Below are positions 12,295 to 23,337 of a stretch of 64,000 nt of DNA, in pieces. The notes under the pieces are model-generated. The model was not told the origin of the DNA, ran no database searches, and saw nothing but the letters and a program-made list of their open reading frames with translations. Position 1 is the first letter of the stretch, and the number at the start of each line of letters is the position of its first letter. Origin of the DNA: Vesta saturnalis (Eukaryota; Arthropoda; Insecta; Coleoptera; Lampyridae); NCBI GenBank assembly GCA_036346205.1, contig JARFJB010001987.1, forward strand, positions 127,001 through 191,000, read 5' to 3'. The position numbers were made by a program, and so were the translations under genes.

Positions 12295-12310
12295 TTGTGA
12301 CGTCACCCTT
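12295..12310. promoter_or_regulatory. CRE-like palindrome at fold-back FB-A left end
   Basis: TGACGTCA at 12300-12307 stands beside CCGCCATCTTGG (12281-12292), the reverse complement of a PHO/YY1-like core. The same pair is found at both ends of FB-B. It is a possible promoter or protein-binding module; function is inferred from motif identity only. Confidence 0.4.
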
Positions 12311-12317
12311 GGGACAC

Positions 12318-15300
12318 AAATTTCAAATTCAAATTCAAACACGTTTATTTAATTATTGGTACAATTGATGATAAATGGAGTTTGCAATTTCAGTCGGCTG
12401 CTCAGGCGAGGTAGCCTCTTCAGCCGGTTGATTACATAATTTTTTGATTTATTACATTTCATTGTTTATAAGGTTATAACATGTTACTTATTAGCTAGGC
12501 AAAAAAAGAAAAAAAAAACATGTTAGTAGGTTACGTTACTTAATTTAGTAATAATTAATTGATAATCTAAATGGATGTTGTGGGCGGGGCTGTAGGTGGG
12601 CGGCGTGATGTTTCCTTGGGAGCATGTAGGCGGTTGGTCCCTCGGAGCATCTATGGAACTGCGGATCCAGGATGGACGTCGGCGAAGCTGCTGCATCAGG
12701 CATCTGCAATTAAAATGAAATATGTATGAGCATTGATTATTATTATTGGGGATTGTTAGTAGGTAGTGTTTAGTGTTATAGATTTTGTTGGTGTTACGTT
12801 TGTTAAATGAATGTGTGTTGCATAAGTGTTAGTTATCGTAAAGCGAGTGGTGTGGATTGTTCATCGATGTCCTCAGGAGGGTCGTCTAGGAGTTGGGTTA
12901 GGACGGCTGGGGGGAATTTGTATTTAATTTTAGGTTTGCGGTACAAGCATCTATCTCTTGGAGGATTGTTGAATGGGGTGAGAAGGATTTCTCTCGTATC
13001 TTCGTTGTCACCGAATACTCGGCGATAAGTGAATTGTTTTTGGAGTGTTTTAAGTCTTTGTGTAATTGGTGTTATTTTTGCGTGATCAATTGTGAGTGTA
13101 CATGGGTATCTGTAGTGTAATCTATGTATTTTGCGTAGAATTCGGCGTTCGCTGGATGCGAGAGATTGTAGGTGTTGGCTTTTAAGGATTGCGTACAGTG
13201 GAGCCCTGTAATCGACGATTGGACGAATAAATGTTTTATATGTGTGTTGGAGGGTATCGGGCTTACAACCTCGTAGTCGACCCCGTAGGGCGCTTAGTAT
13301 AGTTGAGCGTCTGCGTATCCTATTAACGACATCGCGCACGTCAGAGTTCCAATTTAACGTTCTGTCAAATCGGACCCCCAGGTACACGACGTCGTCTGAG
13401 GGCCGCAGCCGTTCGCCTTGCAGAAGGATGTTGACATTGTCGGAGGATTGTAGCACGTTATGAGAATAATTGGGATGTCTAAAAAGTATTAGTTGAGTCT
13501 TAGTGGGATTGATGGTAATTCTCCATCGGTTAGCCCATTGTGTGAACGCATTGATTTGGTTCATAATTGAGAGGAGGCCGTCGCGCTTTCACGGCTAGCT
13601 GCCCAGAAGGCAGTGTCGTCCGCGAAGAGCATGACTGAAATATGGGGGGCAACTGGTCTAGGGGTATCGGAACAATATATGAGGTAAAGCAACGGGGCTA
13701 GGGACGAACCTTGTGGAACTCCTGCTAGGGGTACGAAAGATTGAGATAGACTCGACCCCACTCTCACCATCACCGATCGGTTAGATAGGTAGGTGTATAT
13801 TAGTCTGGTGAAGTGATCGGGGATTCTTAAGGAGCGGATTTTGTGGATTAGTCCGGCGTGCCATACTCTATCAAAAGCTTGTTTGATATCCAGAAATATA
13901 GCAAGCGAGCATTGTTTCAGGTTAAGGGCTTTTGTGGTGTCGGTGAGCAGCTTGAGAAGAGGGTCTTGGGTGGATCTTAATGGCCTAAAACCAAATTGGT
14001 TAGGGGGAAGGAAGTTATTACTTTCGAGAAAATCTCTTAGTCTACGTGTTAAGATTTGTTCAAGGCATTTGCCTAGAACGTTTAGTAGCAAAATGGGGCG
14101 GTAAGAAGAGGGTAGCGTAAGGTCAGTTCGGGGTTTGGGTATCATAATGACCGTAGAAGATTTCCAAGCCGATGGAAAGTATCCTATGGAGAGGCATTTG
14201 TTGTAAATGGTGGCTAAGAGGTTGATGGCTGGGGAGGAGTTGTCGAAGGATGGCACGGTTAAGACCGTCCTGACCGGGGCATTGTTTTACCCCTCTTTAG
14301 GGTGTTCATTATTAGGTCGGATTGAATGGGACTCAGGAGGGATCGTTTTCAGGAGGTGGTATTCAGGGAGTGGAGTGGCTTGGAGTATTTCCAGGTCATT
14401 TTCGAGTCGCGCTTTTAGTTCTACGTCAAAATGAGGTAGATCTGGGGACTGAAAGGTGTCTTGAAGGTGGGTATTGAAAAATTGGCTTTTGCTTGGTCAG
14501 TGGCATAAAGGGTACCGTGTGCATCCTGGAGATGCGATTTGGAGTGATTCCTATGGTGGGTTAGTCTGCGAAATGTGTTCCAGAATTTCTTGCCGTCGCG
14601 GTAGTCGAGGGACGAGGTGACTCGTGCCCATTTTTCTTCGATGAAAATGTTTGTATCTCTACTGATAAGGGCATTAAGGCGGTTATACTCAGTTTTAAGG
14701 ATTGGATCTCTATGTTTAAGGAATCTGCGGAAAATTTTTCTTTTTTTCTTTTATTAAATTGATGATGTGTGGTGGTAGCGGTCTGCGGAATATATCTATA
14801 GTTTTATTGGGGATAGAGACGTTGATGGCATCATTGATCACCGAAGAAAGGTCTGTGATAGCATTGTCTATGTCTAAGGGAGAGGTTAAGGTGGGGTTAG
14901 CGAGATGACCGGTAACGTGCCTGGAGAACACGCTCCAGTCCGCGTCTTTAAAGTTGCGCCGAGTTATGATATTAGGGGGCGGGGCCGGCATAGGACAGAG
15001 TTCGGTTTTAATTAAAAGTGGTAAATGATCGGAGGTTATGGTGGTGCCAATGTAACAATCGGCGTCGAGGTATCTTTGAATAGGTGCGGAGCATATGATG
15101 TGGTCGATGATGGAAGCACCACTATGGCTGAAGTATGTGGGAGTGGTGTTATGAGTGCGCCATAATGGTAGTTGTAGAAGTAGGTTGGATAATTGTATTC
15201 CGTTGGCGTTGTCACTGGAGTCACCGAATTGGGTATGGCGAGCATTAAGGTCGCCAAGCAGGATTGCGTTAGGGAGATTGGAAATTAATGTAAGGATATC

Positions 15301-15711
15301 GCACGATAGCGTGTTGGCACCTGGAGGATTGTAATAGCTAAAGAATATGATGGGGCGGTTGGGGAAGTGTACCGTGGCGGCAACGCATTCTAGGTGACTG
15401 AGATGTGGTGGTAATGGAAACGGGGTTGAAGCGAAACGGTTGTGTATAAGTAGGGCGGTGCCTCTAGTGCCATTAATGGCACTAAAGTCAAGAAAAGAAT
15501 TGTAGTTGGTAAAGTTTAGATGATTATTGGTAGAAAGTTTGGTTTCCGTTATTGCAAGAACTTGGATATTTTCTGTATAGAGAAGATTTTTAATTAAATT
15601 CCGTTTGCTACGGACTCCGCGAGCGTTTACTGTGCCGATTATGAGCTCCATTGATCTAGGGGCGTGGCTAGGATTAGGGGGAATGGGTTAGACAACAACG
15701 GCTAGTCCTCC
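12318..15711 (-). mobile_element. Jockey/I-like LINE, 5'-truncated
   Basis: The element runs on the minus strand. Its 3' end at about 12318 is a short run of TTTGAA-type repeats instead of a long poly(A). GACAC flanks both sides (12313-12317 and 15712-15716) and fits a target-site duplication. It carries the endonuclease and reverse transcriptase of ORF2 but no ORF1, so it is probably truncated at its 5' end. The host sequence on both sides is fold-back FB-A. Confidence 0.8.
12833..15651 (-). pseudogene. LINE ORF2: AP endonuclease and reverse transcriptase, frameshifted
   Basis: The first 311 codons (15651-14716) form an AP-type endonuclease, with ITETKLS, GDLNARH and TSDHLPLL marking catalytic positions. 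A damaged linker follows (14716-14256). The reverse transcriptase is at 14256-13561 with NQFGFRPLRSTQD, FLDIKQAFDRVWHAGL, GVPQGSSLAPLLY and the catalytic box FADD. A frameshift near 13562 moves the thumb and C-terminal region to 13564-12833, where YLGVRFDRTLNW is seen. The motif set places it in the I/jockey group; clade choice is tentative. Two or more frameshifts make it inactive, although the catalytic residues are kept, which suggests a fairly recent insertion. Confidence 0.85.
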
Positions 15712-15801
15712 GACACATTTGGTCGCCATTTTTATAAGCCCACGCGGGGATCGTATTTTTCACCCTTATGGCTTCTTTTCGGAGGCCATTTTCAACCCTT
15801 G

Positions 15802-16557
15802 TGTAATAGGCTTTCCGCTGGGGCAGGTGACGCTTGCCCCCAACGAAGTCCAACACAGAAAATAACACCTGATTTGGAAATGTAACTTATTTTTATACTT
15901 ATGAAGTATGGAATGGTTAATTTTATTATTCTTTCCGCGGTAGCTCCTGTGCGGCTGCCGGCAATGGGCGTCACTTTAGGGCGAATAAAACGGACTCGAG
16001 CACCACCCAAGGAAATAGCGCCACCTCTGGATAGCTCGGTTTCCAAACAGGCGGCCTCGGGCTGCTTCAGCGGAGGACAACTTTATTGTTCGTTCCCGTA
16101 CGGTTGCAGCTGTCTCTAAAACAAATTTAATACGGACGTAGGAGAATACGGTACACAAGGTCACAATTCCCTTCGACAAACGGAATAATCCTTTCACCAA
16201 TGATGGATGATGGATGATTAAGTTTCAGTTGATAACCACACGCTCTTTCACGCGTTAAATTATAACGGTTAAGATCAAACTGGCGGATCAACGTGTTAAC
16301 ACAAATTGATTAACACTTTTACAACAATCTAAACCGCGTAAACTTATTTTTAAAATTTACTCTCCAAGCAAGTATCAAACTAAATATGATTTGCAATTAT
16401 TTGACGCTCGTTGCCTCATCACTAGGATCAATGTCAACTTGGAAAATTTTCAATGCGCATCTTTTGAGGGGCGCTATAGGTTTTTCCCGACTGCACAACG
16501 TTAGCCACGAGCGGAATTAGATGTTTTATTTAATTAAAAATCAATTAACTATTAAAA
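15802..16557 (-). repeat. Left (3') LTR copy of the Gypsy-like element, partial
   Basis: The sequence from TGTAATAGGCTTTCCGCTGG onward matches 42896-43570 in the same orientation with scattered substitutions and small indels. Matching blocks include CTCCTGTGCGGCTGCCGG, AATAAAACGGACTCG and GCACCACCCAAGGAAATAGC. Similarity stops at about 16557, before the expected 840-bp length, so the inner end was lost or replaced. The divergence between the two copies indicates an old insertion. Confidence 0.7.
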
Positions 16558-17008
16558 TGGATTCAGGATGTTATAACGCGTCGAACAGCACAAATTTCAC
16601 TCGTATCATGGTAGAAACATTTCTAATACAAACAACGGATTACTTCCATTTGTATTTATCTTTTTTTTATATTAAAATTTTCTTTTAATAAATTAACTAC
16701 TGAAAGGTCACATTTATTGAGTTTAAATGCAATCTCTTTATTTGTATAAAATTTCCATTCAAAGCAATGTTTATGCGTTTGGTAACACTATCGCCAAGAC
16801 CAGGTTTATTTGTTAAAGATTATTACTTTATTTATGTTGGGATTGACGTAAGTTCAGTCCCATGTTCCTTAATTAATTTTCCAACGATGTAAGTTTAGTC
16901 CGGTGTCATTCACAGGTCATGTGTAAATTCAGTCCCAAATACCTGTCGCTAATGAGGGTGTAATTACCTGCAATAAGTGTAGAAAGGATAATCTAATTCC
17001 AAAAAAAG
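16558..17008. other. Unassigned stretch with three short direct repeats
   Basis: Near-identical phrases of the type GTAAGTTCAGTCCCA occur at about 16848, 16890 and 16922, spaced about 35-45 bp apart. No coding signal is seen. The stretch lies between the LTR remnant and the MULE pseudogene and may belong to the end of the latter's element. Confidence 0.4.
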
Positions 17009-17290
17009 TTGTTTTTCGGGCTTCCCTTTTTAAATCCTGTAGATGTATCGAATGTATTCAATGATAAGATAATGGCAGAACTCCCTCGAGTCCAGAGAAT
17101 CACTGATTTTTGTGATTCTGTTTTAGAAACATATATAGAGGAAGATTCACTGTTTCCGCCGCACTAGTGTGGGTGGAATTTTCTTGTTCGACTAATAGAA
17201 CAAATAATTCCTGAGAATCTTTCCACGCACGGTTTAACAGACTCTTTAATTGTCCACGTCCTAATATTTGTACTTTAATTGAAGTATTAA
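17009..17290 (+). pseudogene. MULE transposase-related pseudogene, left part
   Basis: The plus-strand translation begins FFGLPFLNPVDVSNVFNDK, continues with TDFCDSVLETYIEEDSLFPP, and after a frameshift near 17163 shows STNRTNNS, ESFHARFNRLFNCP and PNICTLIEV. The TNN.ESFH segment with following N and P.I..LIE is typical of insect MULE-domain proteins. A TGA stands where the family has Cys before ESFH. The frame runs exactly into the piggyBac target site TTAA at 17287-17290 and resumes at 19365. Confidence 0.7.
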
Positions 17291-19364
17291 CCTTTTAAAG
17301 GCCGTATACAGTTACACTTTACACAAAGCGTTCCACTTATTTGAATGGTACTGTTCAAAACAATAATTTTTATGTAGTCGTTTTTCGCATTTGTTACATT
17401 GTAGTCTGGTACTTTTTTTCCTGATCAAACTTGAGCAAAGCCCTGAAATCTGATGTCAAATCAGGCATTGTGATTTGATTCACATCAAATCTGATATCTC
17501 CACAGTACAGGTGAGAAGGTCCACCTATTTATTTTCGCATAGGCGGTTGCACCAACGTTTTAGCAAAGCCACTGCAACACTTCTTCAATTCAAATTACAT
17601 TGTTTATCCTTTGGGATTCACAGCTGATGGAATTCGAAAAGCTGCTACAACAGCTAAATTCAACGCATGGGAGAAAAGTTCCACAAAATTTTTTGACTCG
17701 CAACCTAGGCCGGTAACTGGCACATAGACGTTATCCGCCACAACCGCCCATCCCCATATTGTTCATTTTTGATTACATTAGGTTGTAGTCACAATCTCTT
17801 TAAGATTTCGGACTTTACACGCCTGTGCTGTTTTCTGAATAACTGTAAATAATTGTAGCCATTGTGATGGTTGTAATGGAGTTGAAGTATCACTTGTTTT
17901 CCCACAATAATTTAAAAGAAGGATAACCGTCGCTTCCACAAATCATCCATATTTTGAACCCGAAATGAATAGGCTTGTTCTTTATAAACATTTTAGTAGA
18001 GTGATGTCCATGGTACTGTACCATTGCTTTGTCAATACTCAGATGTTTATGAAAAACTCCAAATTGTTGAAGCTTTTCTTTGAGTTTTTCATAAAACATA
18101 GATACTTTTGCAACTTTAGACTGAACTAAATTGTTATTATCGGCAAGATGAAGACACCGTTTTATTATGTGGAACCTTTCTCTACTCATGGCTTTAGGAA
18201 AAATTGGTGCTGCATGTCTTCCGACGTCGACCAATAATCATTTGTAGGGGGCAAACTGCTAATGAGAAGTAACCCAAGAAACTGACGCAGTTCTTCTTCG
18301 GATACACTAAACGTTTGACAATTTCTATCCCTCCGGGCATAAAGTTGCTGTTTGATCGCGAATGAAAGTGATAATCTCATTAGTAAAGAACAAGGAAAAT
18401 ATTTCAAAAGGCGATTTTCCACAATGTTCTTCTCCTATTTTGGCTGGATCACTTGCCTTTTGTATAATTCCAACATCCACCGTTTTTTTCCATATTCCTT
18501 TTCTTTCTACAATGACTTCGTTCTCTTCGTCGTCAGACAGTTCCAACTCATTATTATGCAATTCTATTTCACCTGGTAAATCCTGAGGCAGATCTTGCCT
18601 GTCTAGAATTTCATCATCGTCAAATTCCACATCGCTTTGAATATTTTGATCTCCAGAGCTAGGAGGTAAAATTACAACATCAACTACATCTTCTGATGTT
18701 GAATCTTCTATATCCTGCACAGCATTTTTCAAGAATTTATAACTTCCTAAAATATCGCTTTTATTTACAATTTATTCCATCATAATTTACTATTTACACT
18801 TACCCATAGAATTTCTTAGGATCCATTATTGCTACTAACAAATCGAGAAAAGCACGTCACTACTACACAGGAAACAAACCATAGATGGAATAATAACCAA
18901 TCTCTGTGTGACTAACGCGTCTATTCATGTCTAAACTTGTAAACTGCAGCATAATGTAGTTTTATCACTTTTACTGCACCGGCGCGGCCAACGATCCCAA
19001 AAAGGGATATCTCAAATTCTTGAATAGCTGTGACTACCTCAATAAAATAAAGAAAAATATATCTTACTTATGATGAATCTCACAATGTTACAAGGCTATA
19101 TTCAAATTTTGGATGTAAAACGACAATAATTACACGATTTATTGCCAATTTTCAGCAGACACTACGTGCTACACAAAAATAAAAGTGTTTGATGAGTGTC
19201 TTTTCTAAAAAATTACAGATAATTGAGAAATGTAAATTAATCACATTCAACTAGAGTGCTTTTACATTAAAATCAAATAATTGTTTTACTTAAAATTAAC
19301 TCAGCTTTGTATAAAAAATTAGCAACGTGATGTTCCCAAAAAGGGAACGTTGACCTTTAAAAGG
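17291..19364. mobile_element. 2074-bp piggyBac-family transposon
   Basis: The element is bounded by duplicated TTAA (17287-17290 and 19365-19368). Its ends are inverted repeats, CCTTTTAAAGG on the left and CCTTTAAAAGG on the right. Subterminal palindromes GATCCCAAAAAGGGATATC (about 18993) and GTTCCCAAAAAGGGAAC (about 19332) lie near the right end, upstream of the transposase, and could be binding sites. It splits the MULE pseudogene precisely. Confidence 0.9.
17360..18830 (-). pseudogene. piggyBac transposase, decayed
   Basis: Minus-strand fragments in order: MDPKKFYG (about 18815), then an acidic N-terminus with SDDEENE (18732-18325), then FSVSEEELRQFLGLLL and SLPPTNDYW (18422-18186). Next are SRERFHIIKRCLHLAD, LSIDKAMVQYHGHHSTKMFI with the first catalytic Asp, and NKPIHFGFKIWMICGSDGYP (18234-17890). 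LFSHALNLAVVAAFRI (about 17650) and a C-terminal cysteine-rich CNKCEKRLHKNYCFEQYH (about 17390) complete the family layout. Frameshifts and stops divide the frame, and the later catalytic aspartates are not readable, so the gene is inactive. A candidate 57-bp intron after MDPKKFYG is off by one base in phase. Confidence 0.85.
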
Positions 19365-19552
19365 TTAAAAAGAATTCAAAGTGAGACGTACATTCAGTTA
19401 AGAAGTAAGTCGAGCAAAAAAAGCAAAGTTATTATTGAAAAGGAAAACTACTTAAAAGAAGCGATGAATATGTTAGACAGGAAAGGTATTACCGTGTCTG
19501 AATTTGTAAAAAATGTTTCACTTAAATTTCTTGCAGTTGATATAAACTAACC
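19365..19552 (+). pseudogene. MULE transposase-related pseudogene, right part
   Basis: Starting from the TTAA that ends the piggyBac insertion, the frame reads LKRIQSETYIQLRSKSS, EKENYLKEAMNMLDRKGIT and SEFVKNVSLKFLAVDIN before a stop. With one copy of TTAA removed it is in frame with LIEV at the end of the left part. This is the usual C-terminal end of the family (the family shows LK.IQ.ETY...). No independent start is needed. Confidence 0.7.
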
Positions 19553-19984
19553 TACATCTAAGTACAGAGTGATCAATCTCAAGTGTATACCACGTGATCA
19601 AAATATTTAAGTTGGTACCACTGATAGGTTGGTAAGAAGCTGTATTGCTCTAGCTACTCTAGAGCATGGTTCAAGTAAAAACTACGATCAGTTTCAAATC
19701 TGTATGAAGGTCATTATCTTATACATATTACAAAATATTATCTTAATTTAAATAATGACTATTTTGTATTTGATTAGACTGCATCCCTATAAAATACAAC
19801 AAAATAAATAAAATATTATTTAATGATTGGATTAAATCATTACAAAATAATGAAATCTTAAGTATTTAAATGTTATAATTTCATTATAATTAAATAAAAT
19901 TTACAGTACATGTTTATGGAATGACAATGTCTTTTACAAATTTTTTTTAACTCCTTAGATACACATTAGTTATCACACTTTGCT
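19553..19984. other. Unassigned AT-rich stretch
   Basis: AT-rich sequence between the MULE remnant and the mariner-like transposase. It should contain the 3' end of the mariner-like element. CAGTACATGTTTATGG at about 19903 is a weak candidate for that end, but it does not clearly match the opposite end. Confidence 0.4.
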
Positions 19985-21119
19985 TTACAGAAAATGACCG
20001 CCATTAAATTGTAAACATAAGTTCTCCCTACGTTGCATATTCACAAATACATTTTGTAACATTTCGGCACCAATATTATGAACTTCGTGAGTTATAGCAT
20101 CTCGCAATTCTTGAAGAGTATGCAATCTTCTGCTGAACACTTTGTTTTTTAAATAACCAAAAAGAAAAAAGTCTAACGGTGTCAAGTCTGATAAATTCGG
20201 GGGCCAACGATTTACACTAATGATTCTATCTTCAAAGAAGTCTCGTAAATAATTAATTGTAGCCTGTGCAGTATGTGAGGTAGCGGAGTCATGCTGGAAA
20301 TACCCGTTTCGTAATTCACGATCATCCAAATTATTAATAAACGGTTCTAAAAGTATTTCCCTGTATCTTGCCGCAGTGATTGTGCCATCGAAAACTACTG
20401 GTCCAAATATTCGTTGTCGCGACATTGCTATCCAGACACCGACCTTGATAGGGTGTAAGGTAGTTTCTCGAAATACATGTGGATTTTCTGCAGACCACGT
20501 ACGATAATTTTGGCTATTTATGTAACCGGACAGATGAAACCAAGCTTCATCAGAAAAAAAAGATACATCCAGTAAATCATTGTTCATCGTATTGTTGAAC
20601 CATTGACAGTAGTTTACTCTAAGCTGAAAATCTCTATCTCGCAACTGTTGTAATACCGACACCTTGTACGGGTACAAATGTAAATTCTTCTTTACTGCAG
20701 TGTGGACACTTCCATAGGATACATCTAAAAATTATTTAGTAAAATTATGTTTGTATGGTAAAATTTTTCATACGTGTTTGTGCAGATAGTTTTCGCAAAG
20801 ATTTATTGGGGCTTGCATTCATACTTGCTTGGATATCTGCTAAGGTGTCCTCTGTTAAGACAATAGCCGAAGCTTCACGTTTGCGTTTTAAAACACTACC
20901 AGTTTCCATGAATCGAGCTATCAATCGATTACGATGTTGACTAAATGTTTCGTAACTAATATTTTCATTTGGGTACTCAACAGTAAATTGATCGATGCAT
21001 GATTGCAATGAATAACGCCATTGCCCATTACCATCTTGGAAGCCGCTACGAAAATGAGCCACAGCAATAAATGTGTCGTGTTCGATTGAAAACAGCATGA
21101 CGATTAAACTCGATATCAC
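19985..21119 (-). CDS. Mariner-like transposase with N-terminal DUF4817 HTH, one intron
   Basis: Two exons on the minus strand (21119-20774 and 20724-19985) are joined by a 49-bp GT-AG intron (20773-20725) and give 361 residues with no stop. The start may instead be the Met at 21098 (MLFSIEHD), giving 354 residues. The N-terminus has the DUF4817 helix-turn-helix pattern (HFRSGFQDGNGQWRYSLQ), then NLHLYPYKVSVLQQL. The catalytic domain shows SDEAWFHLSGY (first Asp), GYFQHDSATSHTA (second Asp) and SDLTPLDFFLFGYLKNKV (third Asp, 38 residues after the second). NGGHFL closes the protein, as in this family. It should cut and paste the element at TA sites. The complete frame suggests a young insertion. 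The right end may be CAGGGTGGC at 21455; the left end was not resolved. Confidence 0.85.
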
Positions 21120-21458
21120 AATTTGAAATTTAGAATATATAATTTGTCTTGATACAGACAGTTTGCAAATAACTCAAGAAAATACAAAAGTGAAAAACGA
21201 AGGTATAATATGACATAAACTGACATAAACTAAAACCACTAAAACCACACTAAAAAGCCAAGGCAGCCAACTGCAAAACACAACAATATTAACAGCTAGG
21301 GATTTTTGTCATACCACTACAGTACACTTGGGATTGATCAGGTTGTAAAATGTATGCACGCTTGTTTTTAATTTGTAAATAAAGTATATTTTCCACGTAA
21401 AATGTTTTTTATTACATGCAAGTGCACACTATTATGTGTGATGTTATGCCACCCTGTG

Positions 21459-21606
21459 CAGTGTTGGGTAAGATCCATTTATTTAGGATCTAGATACAGA
21501 TCCAAACACATTTTTAAAAACTGATCTAGATGAAGATCCAAGATCCGTACGTAAAAATGGATCTAGATAAAGATCAAAGATCCTTGAAATGGGATCTAGA
21601 TCTTTT
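21459..21606. repeat. Cluster of GATCTAGAT repeats with a hAT-like end
   Basis: CAGTGTTGGGTAAGATCC at 21459 looks like a hAT terminal inverted repeat. It is followed by repeated GGATCTAGAT...AGATCC phrases at about 21488, 21521, 21556 and 21590. These palindromic units may be transposase-binding sites in a subterminal region. No matching right end was found, so the extent of this element is unknown. Confidence 0.5.
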
Positions 21607-21897
21607 ATAAACATCCGACATTCCTAAAATTGTTTCGAGATTTTTCTAATTATTAATATTATCTTTAATTGCTAGTATTGCTACTGATGAATAGTACTCC
21701 CATTCCCATGATCATTTTTCATGTAATACAAATATTAGTCCGTAAGGTTAAATTATTAAGAAAAATAATATACAAATATAATTTTTATAGGTTTTTATTG
21801 AAAACTGACATTAATTATTTAACGCACTACAAATTACAAAATTAGTATTAGGTACACATTTACACTTGCAAGTTGCAATGTTAATTGTTAATTTAAC

Positions 21898-23000
21898 TTA
21901 ACACATAGTTGTTATACAATTATAAGGATAAGGACATTTATCATCACACTTTAAATTTGATGTATTAACAGCATTATCAATACTTTTAGCAACAGTACTA
22001 ATGCCAGGGACTGGGTCGCATTCCTCGTTCAGTGGCATAAGAATCTTGCGTGCTATATCCTGTTTGTTTCGCAAAGAATCTTCTATATAGCCCTCAGGAA
22101 CACTGCTAGAACGCCACCCACCATGACGTTTAAGAGTCGCTATATCCTCTCCTCCATCTACAAGTAACGTAGCGGACGTCCTGCGTAGGCAATGTATATT
22201 CCATGTAGTTTGGAAGCTTTAAATACATTGCTACTGGCTTTGCCAAATTCCCAAGAGCATGGATACCGATGACCATTTTGGTGCACTTTCCATTTTGGTA
22301 TTTCACAAGAAACCGTCGATTTTCAAAACTCTCACGTCTTAAAGACACATACTGCCTATACTTCATTAAATATTCTTCTACTATAATAGTAAATGACCGT
22401 TTTTTATTCGTTTTAGTGTCAGGTACATTTACTAGAAGAAACGAGCCATGATATTCAATGTCATCAATTTTCAGTTTTACAAGTTCATTGCACCTCATTC
22501 CGCCTGATAAAAACAAGAAATTTAATCAGTAACTGCGCGCAAAACGAATATTACTATATGTTATTTCTACCTTTGTTCCCAAATACTTCTAGTCAGGTGC
22601 TTCGCACAGAACTTTACCTAATTCTTCCTTAGTTAGAATTTTTGCTTTCTTTGAACTGACTCTCTCTCCTTGTTTTTTTTTTAAAATCACGCACTTTTAG
22701 GTATTTTGAGATATCCACGTTCTTCTTGAAATTTAGGGACGATTTTATCATCGAATAAATCGACCATAGAGAAGAGCTTTTCATACTTCTAGATAATTCC
22801 GTAAAGTAAGCCAGTAAAACGTTTTCAGAATAAATTTTAGCATTTCTCTCAGAACACCATTTTAGAAATCTACTATAAGAAGCTTCGAAGACAGCAGCAG
22901 ATTTTGTTGACAGTAAATTTTTAATTGTCTACTTCAGTAATCTCGGGAAGAGTACATCGTAAATCATAGTCAGCATCCAACATTTCACAACACTCACTGC
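21898..23000 (-). pseudogene. Crypton-like tyrosine recombinase, decayed
   Basis: The minus-strand translation holds a tyrosine-recombinase catalytic domain. GGMRCNELVKLKIDDIE carries the first Arg, DTKTNKKRSFTI follows, then HCLRRTSATLLVDGGEDIATL with the H-x-x-R pair, LKRHGGWRSS with His and Trp, and EGYIEDS with the nucleophilic Tyr. The gene ends with a cysteine-bearing tail CDDKCPYPYNC and a stop at 21898-21900. Upstream, SENVLLAYFTELS and KKAKILTKEELGKVLCEAP are N-terminal core-binding segments, broken by frameshifts. A frameshift near 22190 separates the first Arg from the rest, and about 60 bp before GGMRC may be an intron or a deletion. All catalytic residues remain readable. Crypton is inferred from the family; a different YR class is possible. 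Confidence 0.75.
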
Positions 23001-23195
23001 TACTACTTAAATTAATAAAAACTTTAAAAAATCTCAACACAAATTCCTATACTGACGCGTGACGTTTGCTTATTTAATGAGCGTCGTTATGGTTCCATTA
23101 CTTGCAAAGCGTCCTGATTATCTTATTCTTTTACTTGCTAATTATTTTTGATCTTTCCTTTCGATCTTTACCAATTATTTTTACGTTTGTGGATA

Positions 23196-23337
23196 AAATA
23201 GTATATGTTATTCGGAGTAAAAGTGACTTTATGTAGCTCAGCTGAATTATTTGCCTCACTTCGTTCGGCAAAATAAACATTCAGCTTCGCGACATAAAGT
23301 ATCACTTTTACTCCTAATAACAAAACATACTATTTTT
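23196..23337. repeat. 142-bp inverted repeat (small fold-back)
   Basis: The left arm from AAAATAGTATATGTTATTCG is nearly the reverse complement of the right arm ending ACAAAACATACTATTTT. The arms are about 65 bp and share GAGTAAAAGTGA / TCACTTTTACTC and TTTATGT / ACATAAA. The centre is CCTCACTTCGTTCGG. It could fold into one long hairpin and resembles a MITE-type fold-back. No target duplication could be fixed. Confidence 0.65.

Noticed and set aside
15802..16557. Solo LTR
   Set aside because: The fold-back sequence does not resume at its inner side, whereas it does resume exactly after the right LTR at 43740, so a paired but truncated LTR is the better reading.
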